Shown piece after piece: positions 6,522-14,032 of a stretch of DNA of 17,880 nt. Both the position numbers and the translations under genes were made by a program. The notes beneath the pieces are model-generated. The model had not been told where the DNA came from. It was given only the letters and a program-made list of their open reading frames with translations, and ran no database searches. The DNA lies in assembly GCA_017470325.1 (NCBI GenBank), contig JAFUES010000072.1, forward strand, positions 1 through 17,880, written 5' to 3'. Position 1 is the stretch's first letter; every line of letters starts with the position of its first letter. This DNA is from Oscillospiraceae bacterium. GTDB lineage: Bacteria > Bacillota_A > Clostridia > Oscillospirales > Oscillospiraceae.

Positions 6522-6566
6522 CCGGGGATATGATCTTCATATCCCCGGCTTTCATTCTGATTTTTT
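6522..6566 (+). terminator. Hairpin with T-tract between permease and psuG
   Basis: CCGGGGATATGA (6522-6533), loop TCT, TCATATCCCCGG (6537-6548): a perfect 12-bp stem. The T-run (6561-6566) starts about 12 bases after the stem, so termination may be partial and this may act as an attenuator before psuG. Confidence 0.6.
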
Positions 6567-6577
6567 CGGAGGTTTCA

Positions 6578-7489
6578 ATGAACAAGCATCTGGATGTTTC
6601 CTATGAAGTGGGCTCCGCCCAGGCCATGGGCCTGCCCATTGTGGCGCTGGAGAGCACCATCATCTCCCATGGCATGCCCTATCCCAAAAACGTGGAGACC
6701 GCGCTGCTGGTGGAGCAGACCATCCGCGACGCGGGCGCTATCCCCGCCACCATCGCCGTCATCGGCGGTCGGCTGAAGGCCGGGCTGAGCCCGGAGGAGA
6801 TCGAATACCTAGGCAAGATGGGCCGCAACGTGACCAAGGCCAGCCGCCGGGATCTGCCCGCGCTGGTGGCCTGGGAGGCGGACGGCGCCACCACCGTGGC
6901 CACCACCATGATCATCGCCCATATGGCCGGGATCCAGGTTTTCGCCACCGGCGGCATCGGCGGCGTACACCGGGGCGCGGAGACCACCATGGATATCTCC
7001 GCCGACCTGGAGGAGCTGGCCCAGACTCCGGTGATGGTGGTCTGCGCTGGGGCCAAGTCCATCCTGGATCTGGGGCTGACCCTGGAATATCTGGAGACCA
7101 AGGGGGTACCCGTCATCGGCTACGGCACCGACGAGCTGCCCGCCTTCTATACCCGGCAGAGCGGCCTTGGCGTGGATTACCGGGTGGACAGCCCCGCAGA
7201 ACTGGCCGGGCTGTTCCGGGCCCAGCGGGAGCTGAACTATAAGGGCGGCATGCTGGTCACCAATCCCATCCCCGAGCAGTACGCCATGGACAAGGCCGTC
7301 ATCGACGCGGCCATCGAACAGGCCCTGGCCGAGTGCAAGGCGCAGGGCGTCAAGGGCAAGGAGACCACGCCCTTCCTGTTGGCCCGGGTGGTAGAGCTCA
7401 CCGGCGGGGAAAGTCTGGAATCCAACATCCAGCTGGTGCTGAACAACGCCCGCCTGGCGGCCCAGACCGCCATCCAGCTGAACATCTGA
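6578..7489 (+). CDS. psuG: Pseudouridine-5'-phosphate glycosidase
   Basis: 303 residues, cytoplasmic. It splits the C-C bond of pseudouridine 5'-phosphate to give uracil and ribose 5-phosphate, the second step of pseudouridine breakdown after PsuK. Visible family motifs are A-L-E-S-T-I-I-S-H-G-M-P-Y-P (23-36), V-I-G-G-R-L (61-66), T-G-G-I-G-G-V-H-R-G (124-133) and C-A-G-A-K-S-I-L-D (156-164). E25, D143 and K160 fall at a constant offset of six from the catalytic or metal residues I recall for E. coli PsuG (E31, D149, K166), so the site looks complete. The start has CGGAGG upstream. No psuK kinase is visible here. The permease next door suggests uptake of the nucleoside substrate. Confidence 0.95.
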   Translation: MNKHLDVSYEVGSAQAMGLPIVALESTIISHGMPYPKNVETALLVEQTIRDAGAIPATIAVIGGRLKAGLSPEEIEYLGKMGRNVTKASRRDLPALVAWEADGATTVATTMIIAHMAGIQVFATGGIGGVHRGAETTMDISADLEELAQTPVMVVCAGAKSILDLGLTLEYLETKGVPVIGYGTDELPAFYTRQSGLGVDYRVDSPAELAGLFRAQRELNYKGGMLVTNPIPEQYAMDKAVIDAAIEQALAECKAQGVKGKETTPFLLARVVELTGGESLESNIQLVLNNARLAAQTAIQLNI

Positions 7490-7500
7490 GCTTTTTATCT

Positions 7501-7537
7501 ACGCCCTCCGCGCAGCTGCGCGGAGGGCGTCTTTTTT
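7501..7537 (+). terminator. Rho-independent terminator after psuG
   Basis: A perfect 30-bp palindrome (7501-7530; arms ACGCCCTCCGCGCAG and its complement) followed by C and six T. It closes the psuG unit just before the glycan operon promoter. Confidence 0.9.
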
Positions 7538-7540
7538 CTG

Positions 7541-7569
7541 TTGAAATGGACAGGCTTTGGCAGTATAAT
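7541..7569 (+). promoter_or_regulatory. Sigma-A promoter of the glycan operon
   Basis: TTGAAA (7541-7546), a 17-bp spacer, TATAAT (7564-7569). It starts four bases after the psuG terminator, and the leader to the ATG at 7600 is only about 25 nt. Confidence 0.75.
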
Positions 7570-7599
7570 AGAATGAATATTTATCTGCAGGAGTATGCC

Positions 7600-8580
7600 A
7601 TGGAGCAGCCAAGATGCAAGGTCTCAGTGGCCTGTACCGCTTTCAATCACGGCGCTTATATCCGCGACGCGTTGGAGGGCTTCGTCAGCCAGAAGACGAA
7701 TTTCCCCTTCGAGGTGCTGATCAACGACGACGCCTCCACCGATGACACCGCCGCTGTGATCCGGGAATACGCGGAGAAATACCCGGCGATCATCCGTCCC
7801 TTCTGCCAGGAGAAGAACCTCTACTCCCAGGGCTTCAACATTTACGACGCGGTGCTGTACCCGGCCGCCCGGGGGCAGTACATCGCCCTCTGCGAGGGAG
7901 ACGACTATTGGTCCGACCCGGAAAAGCTCCAGCGCCAGGCGGATTTCCTGGACGCGCACCCGGACTACTCCGCCTGCGTGCACAATACCCTGCTGCATTA
8001 TACCGACGACTCCCGGCCCGATGCACCGCTGTTCACCGAGCGCGAGGAGCGGGATATCCCCTTTGAGACCGTGGTCCGGGGCATGGCCGGGGCCTTCCAC
8101 ACCAGCTCCATCATGGCCCGTCGGGAATTTCTGCTCTCGCCCCCGGACTTTCGCGCGGTGGCCTTTCGCCACGGCTTTACCGATTACCCCGTGGGCATCT
8201 GGCTGACCATGCAGGGCAAGGTCCGCTACCTGGACCGCTGTATGTCTGTCTACCGGGTGGGCAGCAACCCCTCCGCCTGGAGCAGCGGCGTGGACAAAAA
8301 CTACGCCAAGTTCAAGGAATTCGTCACCGGAGAGATCGAGATGCTGCGGACTCTGCTGCCCCATGTCTCCGGGGACCGGGCCGCCGCGGTGCGGCAGGTG
8401 ATCCTGGAGCGGGAGTATGAGCTGCTGGAGCTCCAGGGGAAGGTGGACGAGCAGGTCCGTCCCCCGTATGACGCGATCTATCGGGCGCAGAGCGCCTCTT
8501 ATAAATGCAAGCATCTGCTCAAACGCAGCCTGCCCGGCCTGCACCGGCTGTACCGCCGGCGCCGGGGCTACGGAGACTGA
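7600..8580 (+). CDS. Family 2 glycosyltransferase
   Basis: 326 residues. A GT-A fold transferase that adds a sugar from a nucleotide donor during surface glycan synthesis on the cytoplasmic side of the membrane. The start reads V-S-V-A-C-T-A-F-N-H (8-17), followed by V-L-I-N-D-D-A-S-T-D-D-T (39-50) for nucleotide binding and C-E-G-D-D-Y-W-S-D-P (98-107), the metal-binding region. A basic C-terminus (R-R-R-R-G-Y) may contact the membrane. The ATG at 7600 has AGGAG seven bases upstream; the frame is open further left but crosses the psuG terminator, so longer starts are rejected. It is the first gene of the operon. Donor and acceptor sugars cannot be told. Confidence 0.9.
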   Translation: MEQPRCKVSVACTAFNHGAYIRDALEGFVSQKTNFPFEVLINDDASTDDTAAVIREYAEKYPAIIRPFCQEKNLYSQGFNIYDAVLYPAARGQYIALCEGDDYWSDPEKLQRQADFLDAHPDYSACVHNTLLHYTDDSRPDAPLFTEREERDIPFETVVRGMAGAFHTSSIMARREFLLSPPDFRAVAFRHGFTDYPVGIWLTMQGKVRYLDRCMSVYRVGSNPSAWSSGVDKNYAKFKEFVTGEIEMLRTLLPHVSGDRAAAVRQVILEREYELLELQGKVDEQVRPPYDAIYRAQSASYKCKHLLKRSLPGLHRLYRRRRGYGD

Positions 8581-8645
8581 ACTGAGCCCGGGCCTGCGGG
8601 TACACCGGGCTGTGAGATTCTGATTTGTCAAAGGTTAGTTTACGG

Positions 8646-10103
8646 ATGGACAACAAAAGCAAAGTCGTTTCCAATCTCATATGGCGCTTTTTTGAACGCT
8701 GCGGCGCCCAGCTGGTGTCCTTTGCGGTATCCATCGTGCTGGCCCGGATCCTGGAGCCCAGCCTCTACGCGCCCATCAGCAAGGTAACGGTGATCACCGC
8801 CATTCTGATGGTGTTCGTGGACAGCGGCATGGCCAATGCCCTGATCCAGAAAAAGGACCCGGACGATCTGGACTTTTCTTCGGTGTTCTTTTTCAACGTC
8901 TGCTTCTGTCTGCTGCTGTACATCCTGCTGTTCCTCTTTGCGCCGCTGATCGCCGCTTTCTACAAATCGCCGGAGCTGACGCCGCTGGTGCGGGTCCTGG
9001 GTCTGACGGTGGTGGTGGCCGGCGTGAAGAACGTGCAGCAGGCCTACGTGTCCAAGACCCTGCAGTTCAAGCGCTTCTTTTTCGCCACCCTGGGCGGCAC
9101 GCTGTTTTCCGCCGTGGTGGGCATCACCATGGCCCTGCGGGGCTTCGGCGTCTGGGCGCTGGTGGCCCAGCAGCTGTCCAATGTGACGGTCAATACGGTG
9201 ATCCTCTGGTTCACGGTGGGCTGGCGGCCCAAACGTATGTTTTCCCTTCAGAGATTGAAGGGCCTGCTCAGCTACGGCTGGAAGCTGCTGAGCGCCTCTC
9301 TGCTGGATACGATCTACCTCCAGCTCTATCCGCTGATCATCGGCGTGCGCTATGCGGACGCGGACCTGGCCTTCTTCGAGCGGGGCCGCAACTGGCCCAA
9401 TCTGGTGGTGGAAAATATCAACTACTCCATCGACAGCGTGCTGCTGCCGGTGATGAGCAGCCAGCAGGACCACCGGCACCAGGTGCGGGAGATGACCCGC
9501 CGGGCCATCAAGACCAGCTCCTATATCATGATGCCGCTGATGGCGGGCCTGGCCGTCTGCGCCGAACCGCTGGTGCGGCTGCTGATGACAGAGAAGTGGG
9601 TGCCCGCGGTGCCCTTCCTGCAGGTCTTCTGCGCCATCTACGCCCTCTACCCCTTGCACACTGCCAACCTCAACGCCATCAAGGCCATGGGCCGCAGCGA
9701 TGTGTTTTTAAAGCTGGAGGTCATCAAAAAGGTGCTGGAGACCCTGATCCTGCTCTTCACCATGCGCTTCGGTGTGTTTGCCATGGCGCTGGGCCAGCTG
9801 TGCTCCGGCGTGGCCGCCCAGCTCATTAACGCCTGGCCCAACCGGAAGCTGCTGGATTACGCCTACCTGCAGCAGCTCAAGGACATTGGCCCGGCGGTGC
9901 TGCTGAGCCTGGGCATGGCCGCAATCGTCTACCTGATCCGGCTGCTGGGCCTGGGGGACTTTTTGACGCTGCTGCTGCAGATCCCTCTGGGCGTACTGGT
10001 CTATGTAGCCCTCTCGGCCCTGCTGAAGCTGGACAGCTTCCAATACATTCTCTCCATCGTCCGGCGCTTCCTGCCCGGACAGTCCAAGGAGGTGCGGGAA
10101 TGA
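8646..10103 (+). CDS. Wzx/MATE-type polysaccharide flippase
   Basis: 485 residues with about 12-14 hydrophobic segments along the whole length. It resembles the RfbX/WzxC polysaccharide-transporter class, which moves lipid-linked glycan units across the membrane. The opening (L-I-W-R-F-F-E-R-C-G-A-Q-L-V-S-F, V-L-A-R-I-L-E-P) is typical of this group, as is the conserved stretch G-F-G-V-W-A-L-V-A-Q-Q. The ATG at 8646, with AAAGG 11 bases upstream, was preferred over an in-frame TTG at 8625 that has no ribosome site. The gap to the glycosyltransferase is 65 bp and holds a weak hairpin (AGCCCGG/CCGGGCT, 8585-8611) without a T-tract. Its stop overlaps the next start by four bases. Confidence 0.9.
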   Translation: MDNKSKVVSNLIWRFFERCGAQLVSFAVSIVLARILEPSLYAPISKVTVITAILMVFVDSGMANALIQKKDPDDLDFSSVFFFNVCFCLLLYILLFLFAPLIAAFYKSPELTPLVRVLGLTVVVAGVKNVQQAYVSKTLQFKRFFFATLGGTLFSAVVGITMALRGFGVWALVAQQLSNVTVNTVILWFTVGWRPKRMFSLQRLKGLLSYGWKLLSASLLDTIYLQLYPLIIGVRYADADLAFFERGRNWPNLVVENINYSIDSVLLPVMSSQQDHRHQVREMTRRAIKTSSYIMMPLMAGLAVCAEPLVRLLMTEKWVPAVPFLQVFCAIYALYPLHTANLNAIKAMGRSDVFLKLEVIKKVLETLILLFTMRFGVFAMALGQLCSGVAAQLINAWPNRKLLDYAYLQQLKDIGPAVLLSLGMAAIVYLIRLLGLGDFLTLLLQIPLGVLVYVALSALLKLDSFQYILSIVRRFLPGQSKEVRE

Positions 10104-10669
10104 CAAGCTTTTACACGGAAGAAGAACTGGCCGCCCTGGGTTTGAAAGCCTATGGCCGGGATGTGCGCATCAGCCGTAAAGCCAGCATCTACGGTGCGGA
10201 ACACATCTCCCTGGGGGACCATGTGCGCATCGACGACTTCTGCCTGCTCTCCGGGAACATCACCCTGGGCAGTTCCATCCACCTGGCCGCCGGCGTGCTG
10301 CTCTTTGCCGGTGACGCCGGGATCACCATCGGCGACTACAGCACCCTGTCCTCCCGCTGCGCGGTCTACGCCCTGACGGACGATTATTCCGGTGCGGCCA
10401 TGACCAATCCCACTGTGCCGGAGGCCTACACCCATGTGACCCAACAGCCGGTCTCCATCGGCCGCCATGTGATCGTGGGCACCGGCAGCACCATCCTCCC
10501 CGGCGTCACCGTGGGGGAGGGCTGCGCCGTGGGCGCCATGTCCCTGCTGAGCCGCGACTGTGAGCCCTGGGGCATTTATTACGGCATCCCCGCTCAGCGC
10601 CATGAAGAGCGCAGCCGGGAACTGCTGACCCTATGCGAAAAACTGGAATCGGAAAGGAGCGAGAGCTGA
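10100..10669 (+). CDS. Hexapeptide-repeat acyltransferase (left-handed beta-helix)
   Basis: 189 residues. A cytoplasmic O- or N-acetyltransferase of the LacA/WbbJ type using an acyl-CoA. Hexapeptide-type repeats with I/L/V at every sixth position run from about 20 to 80 (V-R-I-S-R-K-A-S-I-Y, I-S-L-G-D-H-V-R-I) and again from about 117 to 150 (V-S-I-G-R-H-V-I-V-G-T-G-S-T-I-L-P-G-V-T-V-G-E-G). They are broken by a loop at about 92-115 that usually shapes the active site. The end G-I-Y-Y-G-I-P-A-Q-R is typical. ATGA overlap with the flippase and immediate adjacency to a sugar aminotransferase suggest it acylates the amino sugar made by that enzyme, as in the FdtB/FdtC pair; O-acetylation of the polymer is the alternative. 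Confidence 0.88.
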   Translation: MTSFYTEEELAALGLKAYGRDVRISRKASIYGAEHISLGDHVRIDDFCLLSGNITLGSSIHLAAGVLLFAGDAGITIGDYSTLSSRCAVYALTDDYSGAAMTNPTVPEAYTHVTQQPVSIGRHVIVGTGSTILPGVTVGEGCAVGAMSLLSRDCEPWGIYYGIPAQRHEERSRELLTLCEKLESERSES

Positions 10670-11770
10670 ATGCCGGAACGCATCAACGTGACCCGGTCCT
10701 CTCTGCCGCCCTTTGAGGAATACTGCGCAGAGATCCGGGAGATCTGGGACAGTCATTGGCTGACCAACATGGGCGTCAAGCACCAGACGCTGGAAGAAGA
10801 ACTTTCCCGCTATCTGGGCTGCGAATATCTGGCCCTGTTCACCAACGGTCATCTGGCCCTGGAAAACATTTTGGAGGCTTTTGATCTTCACGGGGAGATC
10901 ATCACCACACCCTTCACTTTTGCCTCCACCACCCACGCCATCGTCCGCTGCGGCTGCACGCCGGTGTTCTGCGACATTGAGCCGGACAACTACACTCTGG
11001 ACCCCGACAAGCTGGAAGCGCTGATCACGGACAAGACCGTGGCCATCCTGCCGGTGCACGTCTACGGCAACCTCTGCGATGTGGACACCATCGGCGCCAT
11101 TGCCGCGCGGCACGGCCTGCCGGTGATTTATGACGCGGCCCACAGCTTCGGCGTGTTCAAGGACGGCGTCAGCTCCGCCAATTTCGGGGACGCGGCCATG
11201 TTCAGCTTCCACGCCACCAAGGTCTTCCACAGCATCGAGGGCGGGGCAGTCTGCTGCCGGGACGGGGCGACACGCCAGCGTCTGTGCGATCTGAAAAACT
11301 TCGGCATCCACGGGCCGGAGGACGTGCCCTTTGTGGGCGGCAACGCCAAGATGAACGAGTTCGCCGCCGCCATGGGCATCTGCAACCTGCGCCATCTGAC
11401 CGCGGAGATCGCCAAGCGCAAGCTGGTGGCCGAACGCTATGACGCACAGCTGTCCGGCGTCCCGGGGCTGAAGCTCAACCGGGCGCAGCCTGGCGTGCAG
11501 GCCAACTACGCCTACTACCCCGTGGTCTTCGACGGCTACAAGTACAGCCGGGACGAAGTCTACGACCGGCTGGCCGCGGAGGATATCATCGCCCGGAAAT
11601 ATTTCTATCCTCTGACCAACAGCTTCGCCTGTTATGCAGGCAAGCCCGGCTTCGATCCGGCCGACACCCCGGTGGCGGCCTATATGGCCGACCGGGTACT
11701 GACCCTCCCCCTATACGCCGACCTGTCCCTGGCGGATGTGGACCGCATCTGCAAGATCATCCTGGAGTAA
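10670..11770 (+). CDS. DegT/DnrJ/EryC1/StrS sugar aminotransferase
   Basis: 366 residues. A PLP-dependent enzyme that converts a nucleotide-linked keto sugar to an amino sugar, normally with glutamate as donor. Family landmarks are L-F-T-N-G-H-L-A-L (56-64, phosphate-binding), T-T-P-F-T-F-A-S-T-T-H-A (79-90), V-I-Y-D-A-A-H-S-F-G with D155 contacting the PLP ring nitrogen, and S-F-H-A-T-K-V-F-H with K184 as the Schiff-base lysine. Length and motif order are normal. The ATG directly follows the acyltransferase stop (TGA then ATG), so the two are co-translated. Likely product: a dTDP- or UDP-linked 3- or 4-amino-deoxy sugar. No dehydratase or ketoisomerase for the precursor is in the window. Confidence 0.93.
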   Translation: MPERINVTRSSLPPFEEYCAEIREIWDSHWLTNMGVKHQTLEEELSRYLGCEYLALFTNGHLALENILEAFDLHGEIITTPFTFASTTHAIVRCGCTPVFCDIEPDNYTLDPDKLEALITDKTVAILPVHVYGNLCDVDTIGAIAARHGLPVIYDAAHSFGVFKDGVSSANFGDAAMFSFHATKVFHSIEGGAVCCRDGATRQRLCDLKNFGIHGPEDVPFVGGNAKMNEFAAAMGICNLRHLTAEIAKRKLVAERYDAQLSGVPGLKLNRAQPGVQANYAYYPVVFDGYKYSRDEVYDRLAAEDIIARKYFYPLTNSFACYAGKPGFDPADTPVAAYMADRVLTLPLYADLSLADVDRICKIILE

Positions 11771-11774
11771 TCGT

Positions 11775-13382
11775 ATGAGACCCATCTTAAAAAACAAGCT
11801 GTACCTGTACCTGACCGAGTTCTTCGCCGGCATGTCTGTCATGGCAGTGGAGCTGGGCGCCAGCCGTCTGCTGGCCCCCTATTTCAGCTCCTCCCAGATC
11901 GTGTGGACCATCATCATCGGCACCATCATGATCGCCATGGCCCTGGGCAACATCTACGGCGGCCGCAAAGCGGACAAGGACCCGGACCCGGACAAGCTCT
12001 ATAAGCGCATCACCGTCGCCGCCATTTGGATCGCCCTGATCCCGGTGGTGGGCAAGTATGTGATCCTGGGGATTTCCGCCCTGCTGGTGTTCTCCGTCAA
12101 CAGCAATTTTCTGATCTGGGCCGCCTTTGCCGCCTGTATGGTGATCTTCGTGTTCCCCCTGTTCCTGCTGGGCACCGTCACCCCCTCCCTGGCCAAGTAC
12201 ACCATGGAGAATCTGGAGGACAACGCCCGGATCGTGGGCACCCTGGGAGCCGCCAACACCATCGGCAGCATCATCGGCACCTTCGTGCCTACCTTCGTCA
12301 CCATCCCCGCCGTGGGCACCTCCATCACCTTTCTGATCTTCGCCGGCATCCTGCTGGCTCTGGCGCTGATCTACTTCATCAGCGGCAAGGTCAAAAGCGG
12401 CGGCGCCATCGCCGGTGTGCTGATCTTCCTGGTCAGCTGCGTGCTGGGCCACAGCTCCAATTTCGCCTTCTGGAAGGACGATCTGATCTACGAGGGGGAG
12501 TCCATCTACAATTATCTGCAGGTGGAGGAGACTGACGACAGCGTCATCCTCTCCACCAATGTGCTCTTCGGCGTCCAGTCCATCCGCATGAAGCAGGAGG
12601 GGCTCACCGGCATGTACTACGACTATGCCATGGCCGCTCCCTTCATGGCCGGGGTGGAGGATCGCCAGGCGGCGGGGGAGCCGCTGGACGTGCTGATCCT
12701 GGGCATGGGCACCGGCACCTTCGGCAGCCAGTGCGCCCGCTATTACCCGGAGCTGTCCATTGAGGGTGTGGAGATCGACGAGAAGATCACCGACCTGGCC
12801 CGGGAGTACTTTGCCCTGCCGGAGAGTATGCCCGTCACCACCTACGATGGCCGGGCCTACCTCAACGCGGTGGACAAGCAGTACGATGTGATCATGGTGG
12901 ACGCCTACCAGGACATCACCATCCCCTTTCAGATGTCCTCCATCGAGTTCTTCACCTTGGTGCGCGAGCACCTGCGGCCCGACGGGGTCATGGTGGTCAA
13001 CATGAACATGCGCGGCCAGAAGGAGGGGAACATCAACCAGTATCTGGCCGACACCATCTCCCGGGTCTTCTCCACGGTCTACACGGTAGACGTGTCCCGC
13101 AGCACCAACCGGGAGCTGTTCGCCTCCAACAATCCGGAGATGCTCGCTGTCATGGAGCGAAACGCCTCCCTCTGCGGGGACGCGGAGCTGCGCGCCATGC
13201 TGGGCCGGATCTCCGACGGGCTCAGCCCCTATGAGGCAGGGAGCTATCTGATGACCGACGACCGGGCGCCGGTGGAGCTGCTGGGCATGCAGGTCATCGA
13301 CGATCTCATTCACGATGAAGTGGAATACTACAAGGGCATCTATGAGGAATACGGTATCCAGGGCGTGATCAACGGCCTGTGA
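11775..13382 (+). CDS. Fused membrane/spermidine synthase-like protein
   Basis: 535 residues. The first roughly 230 contain about seven hydrophobic helices (near 12-35, 43-63, 80-108, 112-133, 152-175, 185-203, 210-226). The rest is a spermidine/spermine-synthase-like Rossmann domain with L-I-L-G-M-G-T-G-T-F-G (307-317), G-V-E-I-D (331-335), Y-D-G-R-A-Y-L (357-363) and V-D-A-Y-Q-D (375-380). This is the fused MFS/spermidine-synthase architecture. It might transfer aminopropyl groups from decarboxylated SAM at the membrane, but substrate and activity are not established from sequence. The ATG at 11775 has GGAG seven bases upstream, within the end of the aminotransferase gene, and lies four bases after its stop, so it is the last gene of the glycan operon. 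Confidence 0.87.
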   Translation: MRPILKNKLYLYLTEFFAGMSVMAVELGASRLLAPYFSSSQIVWTIIIGTIMIAMALGNIYGGRKADKDPDPDKLYKRITVAAIWIALIPVVGKYVILGISALLVFSVNSNFLIWAAFAACMVIFVFPLFLLGTVTPSLAKYTMENLEDNARIVGTLGAANTIGSIIGTFVPTFVTIPAVGTSITFLIFAGILLALALIYFISGKVKSGGAIAGVLIFLVSCVLGHSSNFAFWKDDLIYEGESIYNYLQVEETDDSVILSTNVLFGVQSIRMKQEGLTGMYYDYAMAAPFMAGVEDRQAAGEPLDVLILGMGTGTFGSQCARYYPELSIEGVEIDEKITDLAREYFALPESMPVTTYDGRAYLNAVDKQYDVIMVDAYQDITIPFQMSSIEFFTLVREHLRPDGVMVVNMNMRGQKEGNINQYLADTISRVFSTVYTVDVSRSTNRELFASNNPEMLAVMERNASLCGDAELRAMLGRISDGLSPYEAGSYLMTDDRAPVELLGMQVIDDLIHDEVEYYKGIYEEYGIQGVINGL

Positions 13383-13423
13383 TCCGCCGGAAGCCTTGAC
13401 CGCCGCGGACGCACGCACACGGC

Positions 13424-13472
13424 AAAAGGGACAGAGGACGCATGAAAAACACGCGTCCTCTGTCCCTTTTTT
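13424..13472 (+). terminator. Rho-independent terminator of the glycan operon
   Basis: Perfect 18-bp arms (13424-13441 and 13453-13470) with an 11-base loop. The downstream arm ends in a run of six T (13467-13472). Confidence 0.92.
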
Positions 13473-13484
13473 GCGGATTCCCTA

Positions 13485-13513
13485 TTGACAAAAATAGTTA
13501 GAGGGATTAAACT
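13485..13513 (+). promoter_or_regulatory. Promoter of the feo operon
   Basis: A perfect TTGACA (13485-13490), a 17-bp spacer, TAAACT (13508-13513, four of six matches). The start near 13520 leaves a leader of about 65 nt. A weak -10 beside a strong -35 fits a regulated promoter. Confidence 0.6.
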
Positions 13514-13536
13514 GTTGCAGAGTTAGAGATAGCTAA
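13496..13536. promoter_or_regulatory. Candidate iron-responsive operator
   Basis: AGTTAGAG is repeated at 13496-13503 and 13521-13528, 25 bp apart. The second copy overlaps the palindrome TTAG-AGATAG-CTAA (13523-13536), which has the TTAG/CTAA ends of DtxR/IdeR-type boxes. It lies over and just past the promoter, suiting repression by Fe-bound regulator. Family assignment is inference. Confidence 0.45.
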
Positions 13537-13584
13537 TTTTTGTAAGATTCATCTAATGCAAAGTGCTGAGAAGGAGGCTGCTGT

Positions 13585-13797
13585 ATGATGCCGCTTCTGC
13601 TGTCCACCCCCGGCGAGGAAAACATCATCCGCAAGGTCGGCGGGAATCCCGAGACCAAGAAGCATCTTGAGGATATGGGTTTCGTCGTCGGCGGCGCGGT
13701 CACCGTGGTTTCCACCATCGGCGGGAACCTGATCGTCAAGGTCAAGGAATCCCGCGTTGCCATCAGCCGGGAAATGGCCGGAAAAATCATGATTTAA
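13585..13797 (+). CDS. feoA: FeoA protein, first copy
   Basis: 70 residues with an SH3-like FeoA fold: G-N-P-E-T-K-K-H-L-E-D-M-G-F-V-V-G-G, then V-V-S-T-I-G-G-N-L-I-V-K-V-K-E-S-R-V-A-I. The L-x-x-M-G-F signature and G-N-L-I-V-K-V strand are diagnostic. FeoA is a small cytosolic partner of FeoB that is thought to bind or regulate it. The start has AAGGAGG seven bases upstream; the second ATG directly after it is a lesser alternative. It lies 13 bp before a second feoA, and the two differ markedly in sequence, so they are not a recent tandem copy. Confidence 0.9.
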   Translation: MMPLLLSTPGEENIIRKVGGNPETKKHLEDMGFVVGGAVTVVSTIGGNLIVKVKESRVAISREMAGKIMI

Positions 13798-13810
13798 GGA
13801 GAAATGACAG

Positions 13811-14032
13811 ATGAAAACTCTCAGAGAAGTTCCCATCGGCGATACTGTCAAGGTCGTCAAGCTCCACGGCGAGGGCGCGGTCAAGCGCCGGATCATGGAC
13901 ATGGGCATCACCAAGGGCGTCGAGGTCTATGTGCGCAAGGTGGCGCCGCTGGGCGATCCCGTGGAGGTCAATGTCCGCGGCTATGAGCTCTCCCTGCGCA
14001 AGGCGGACGCGGAAATGATCGAAGTGGAATGA
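13811..14032 (+). CDS. feoA: FeoA protein, second copy
   Basis: 73 residues with the FeoA pattern: V-P-I-G-D-T-V-K-V-V-K-L-H-G-E-G-A-V-K-R-R-I-M-D-M-G-I-T-K-G, then V-R-K-V-A-P-L-G-D-P-V-E-V-N-V-R-G-Y-E-L-S-L-R. It is closer to textbook FeoA (M-D-M-G-I, G-D-P-V, R-G-Y-x-L-S-L-R) than the first copy. The ATG at 13811 has AAGGAG nine bases upstream; an ATG at 13804 is in another frame. It is followed by feoB after 61 bp. It probably binds FeoB at the inner membrane. Confidence 0.93.
   Translation: MKTLREVPIGDTVKVVKLHGEGAVKRRIMDMGITKGVEVYVRKVAPLGDPVEVNVRGYELSLRKADAEMIEVE

Noticed and set aside
6164..6577. Long upstream extension of the psuG frame
   Set aside because: It overlaps the second permease in another frame and crosses a hairpin. 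The ATG at 6578 with CGGAGG is the proper start.
7333..7599. Upstream extension of the glycosyltransferase frame
   Set aside because: It overlaps the end of psuG, its terminator and the operon promoter. The ATG at 7600 has the ribosome site and begins the GT2 motif region correctly.
8585..8611. Hairpin between glycosyltransferase and flippase as a terminator
   Set aside because: A seven-base stem with a 13-base loop and no T-tract; read-through is expected.
11787..13418. Very long minus-strand reading frame opposite the spermidine-synthase-like gene
   Set aside because: It is antisense to a gene with clear motifs, its protein is low-complexity (H/D/G/Q rich), and it has no ribosome site. 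This is a shadow caused by GC-rich codon use. The same applies to minus frames at 5358-6518, 7624-8631, 8640-9659 and 15153-16424.
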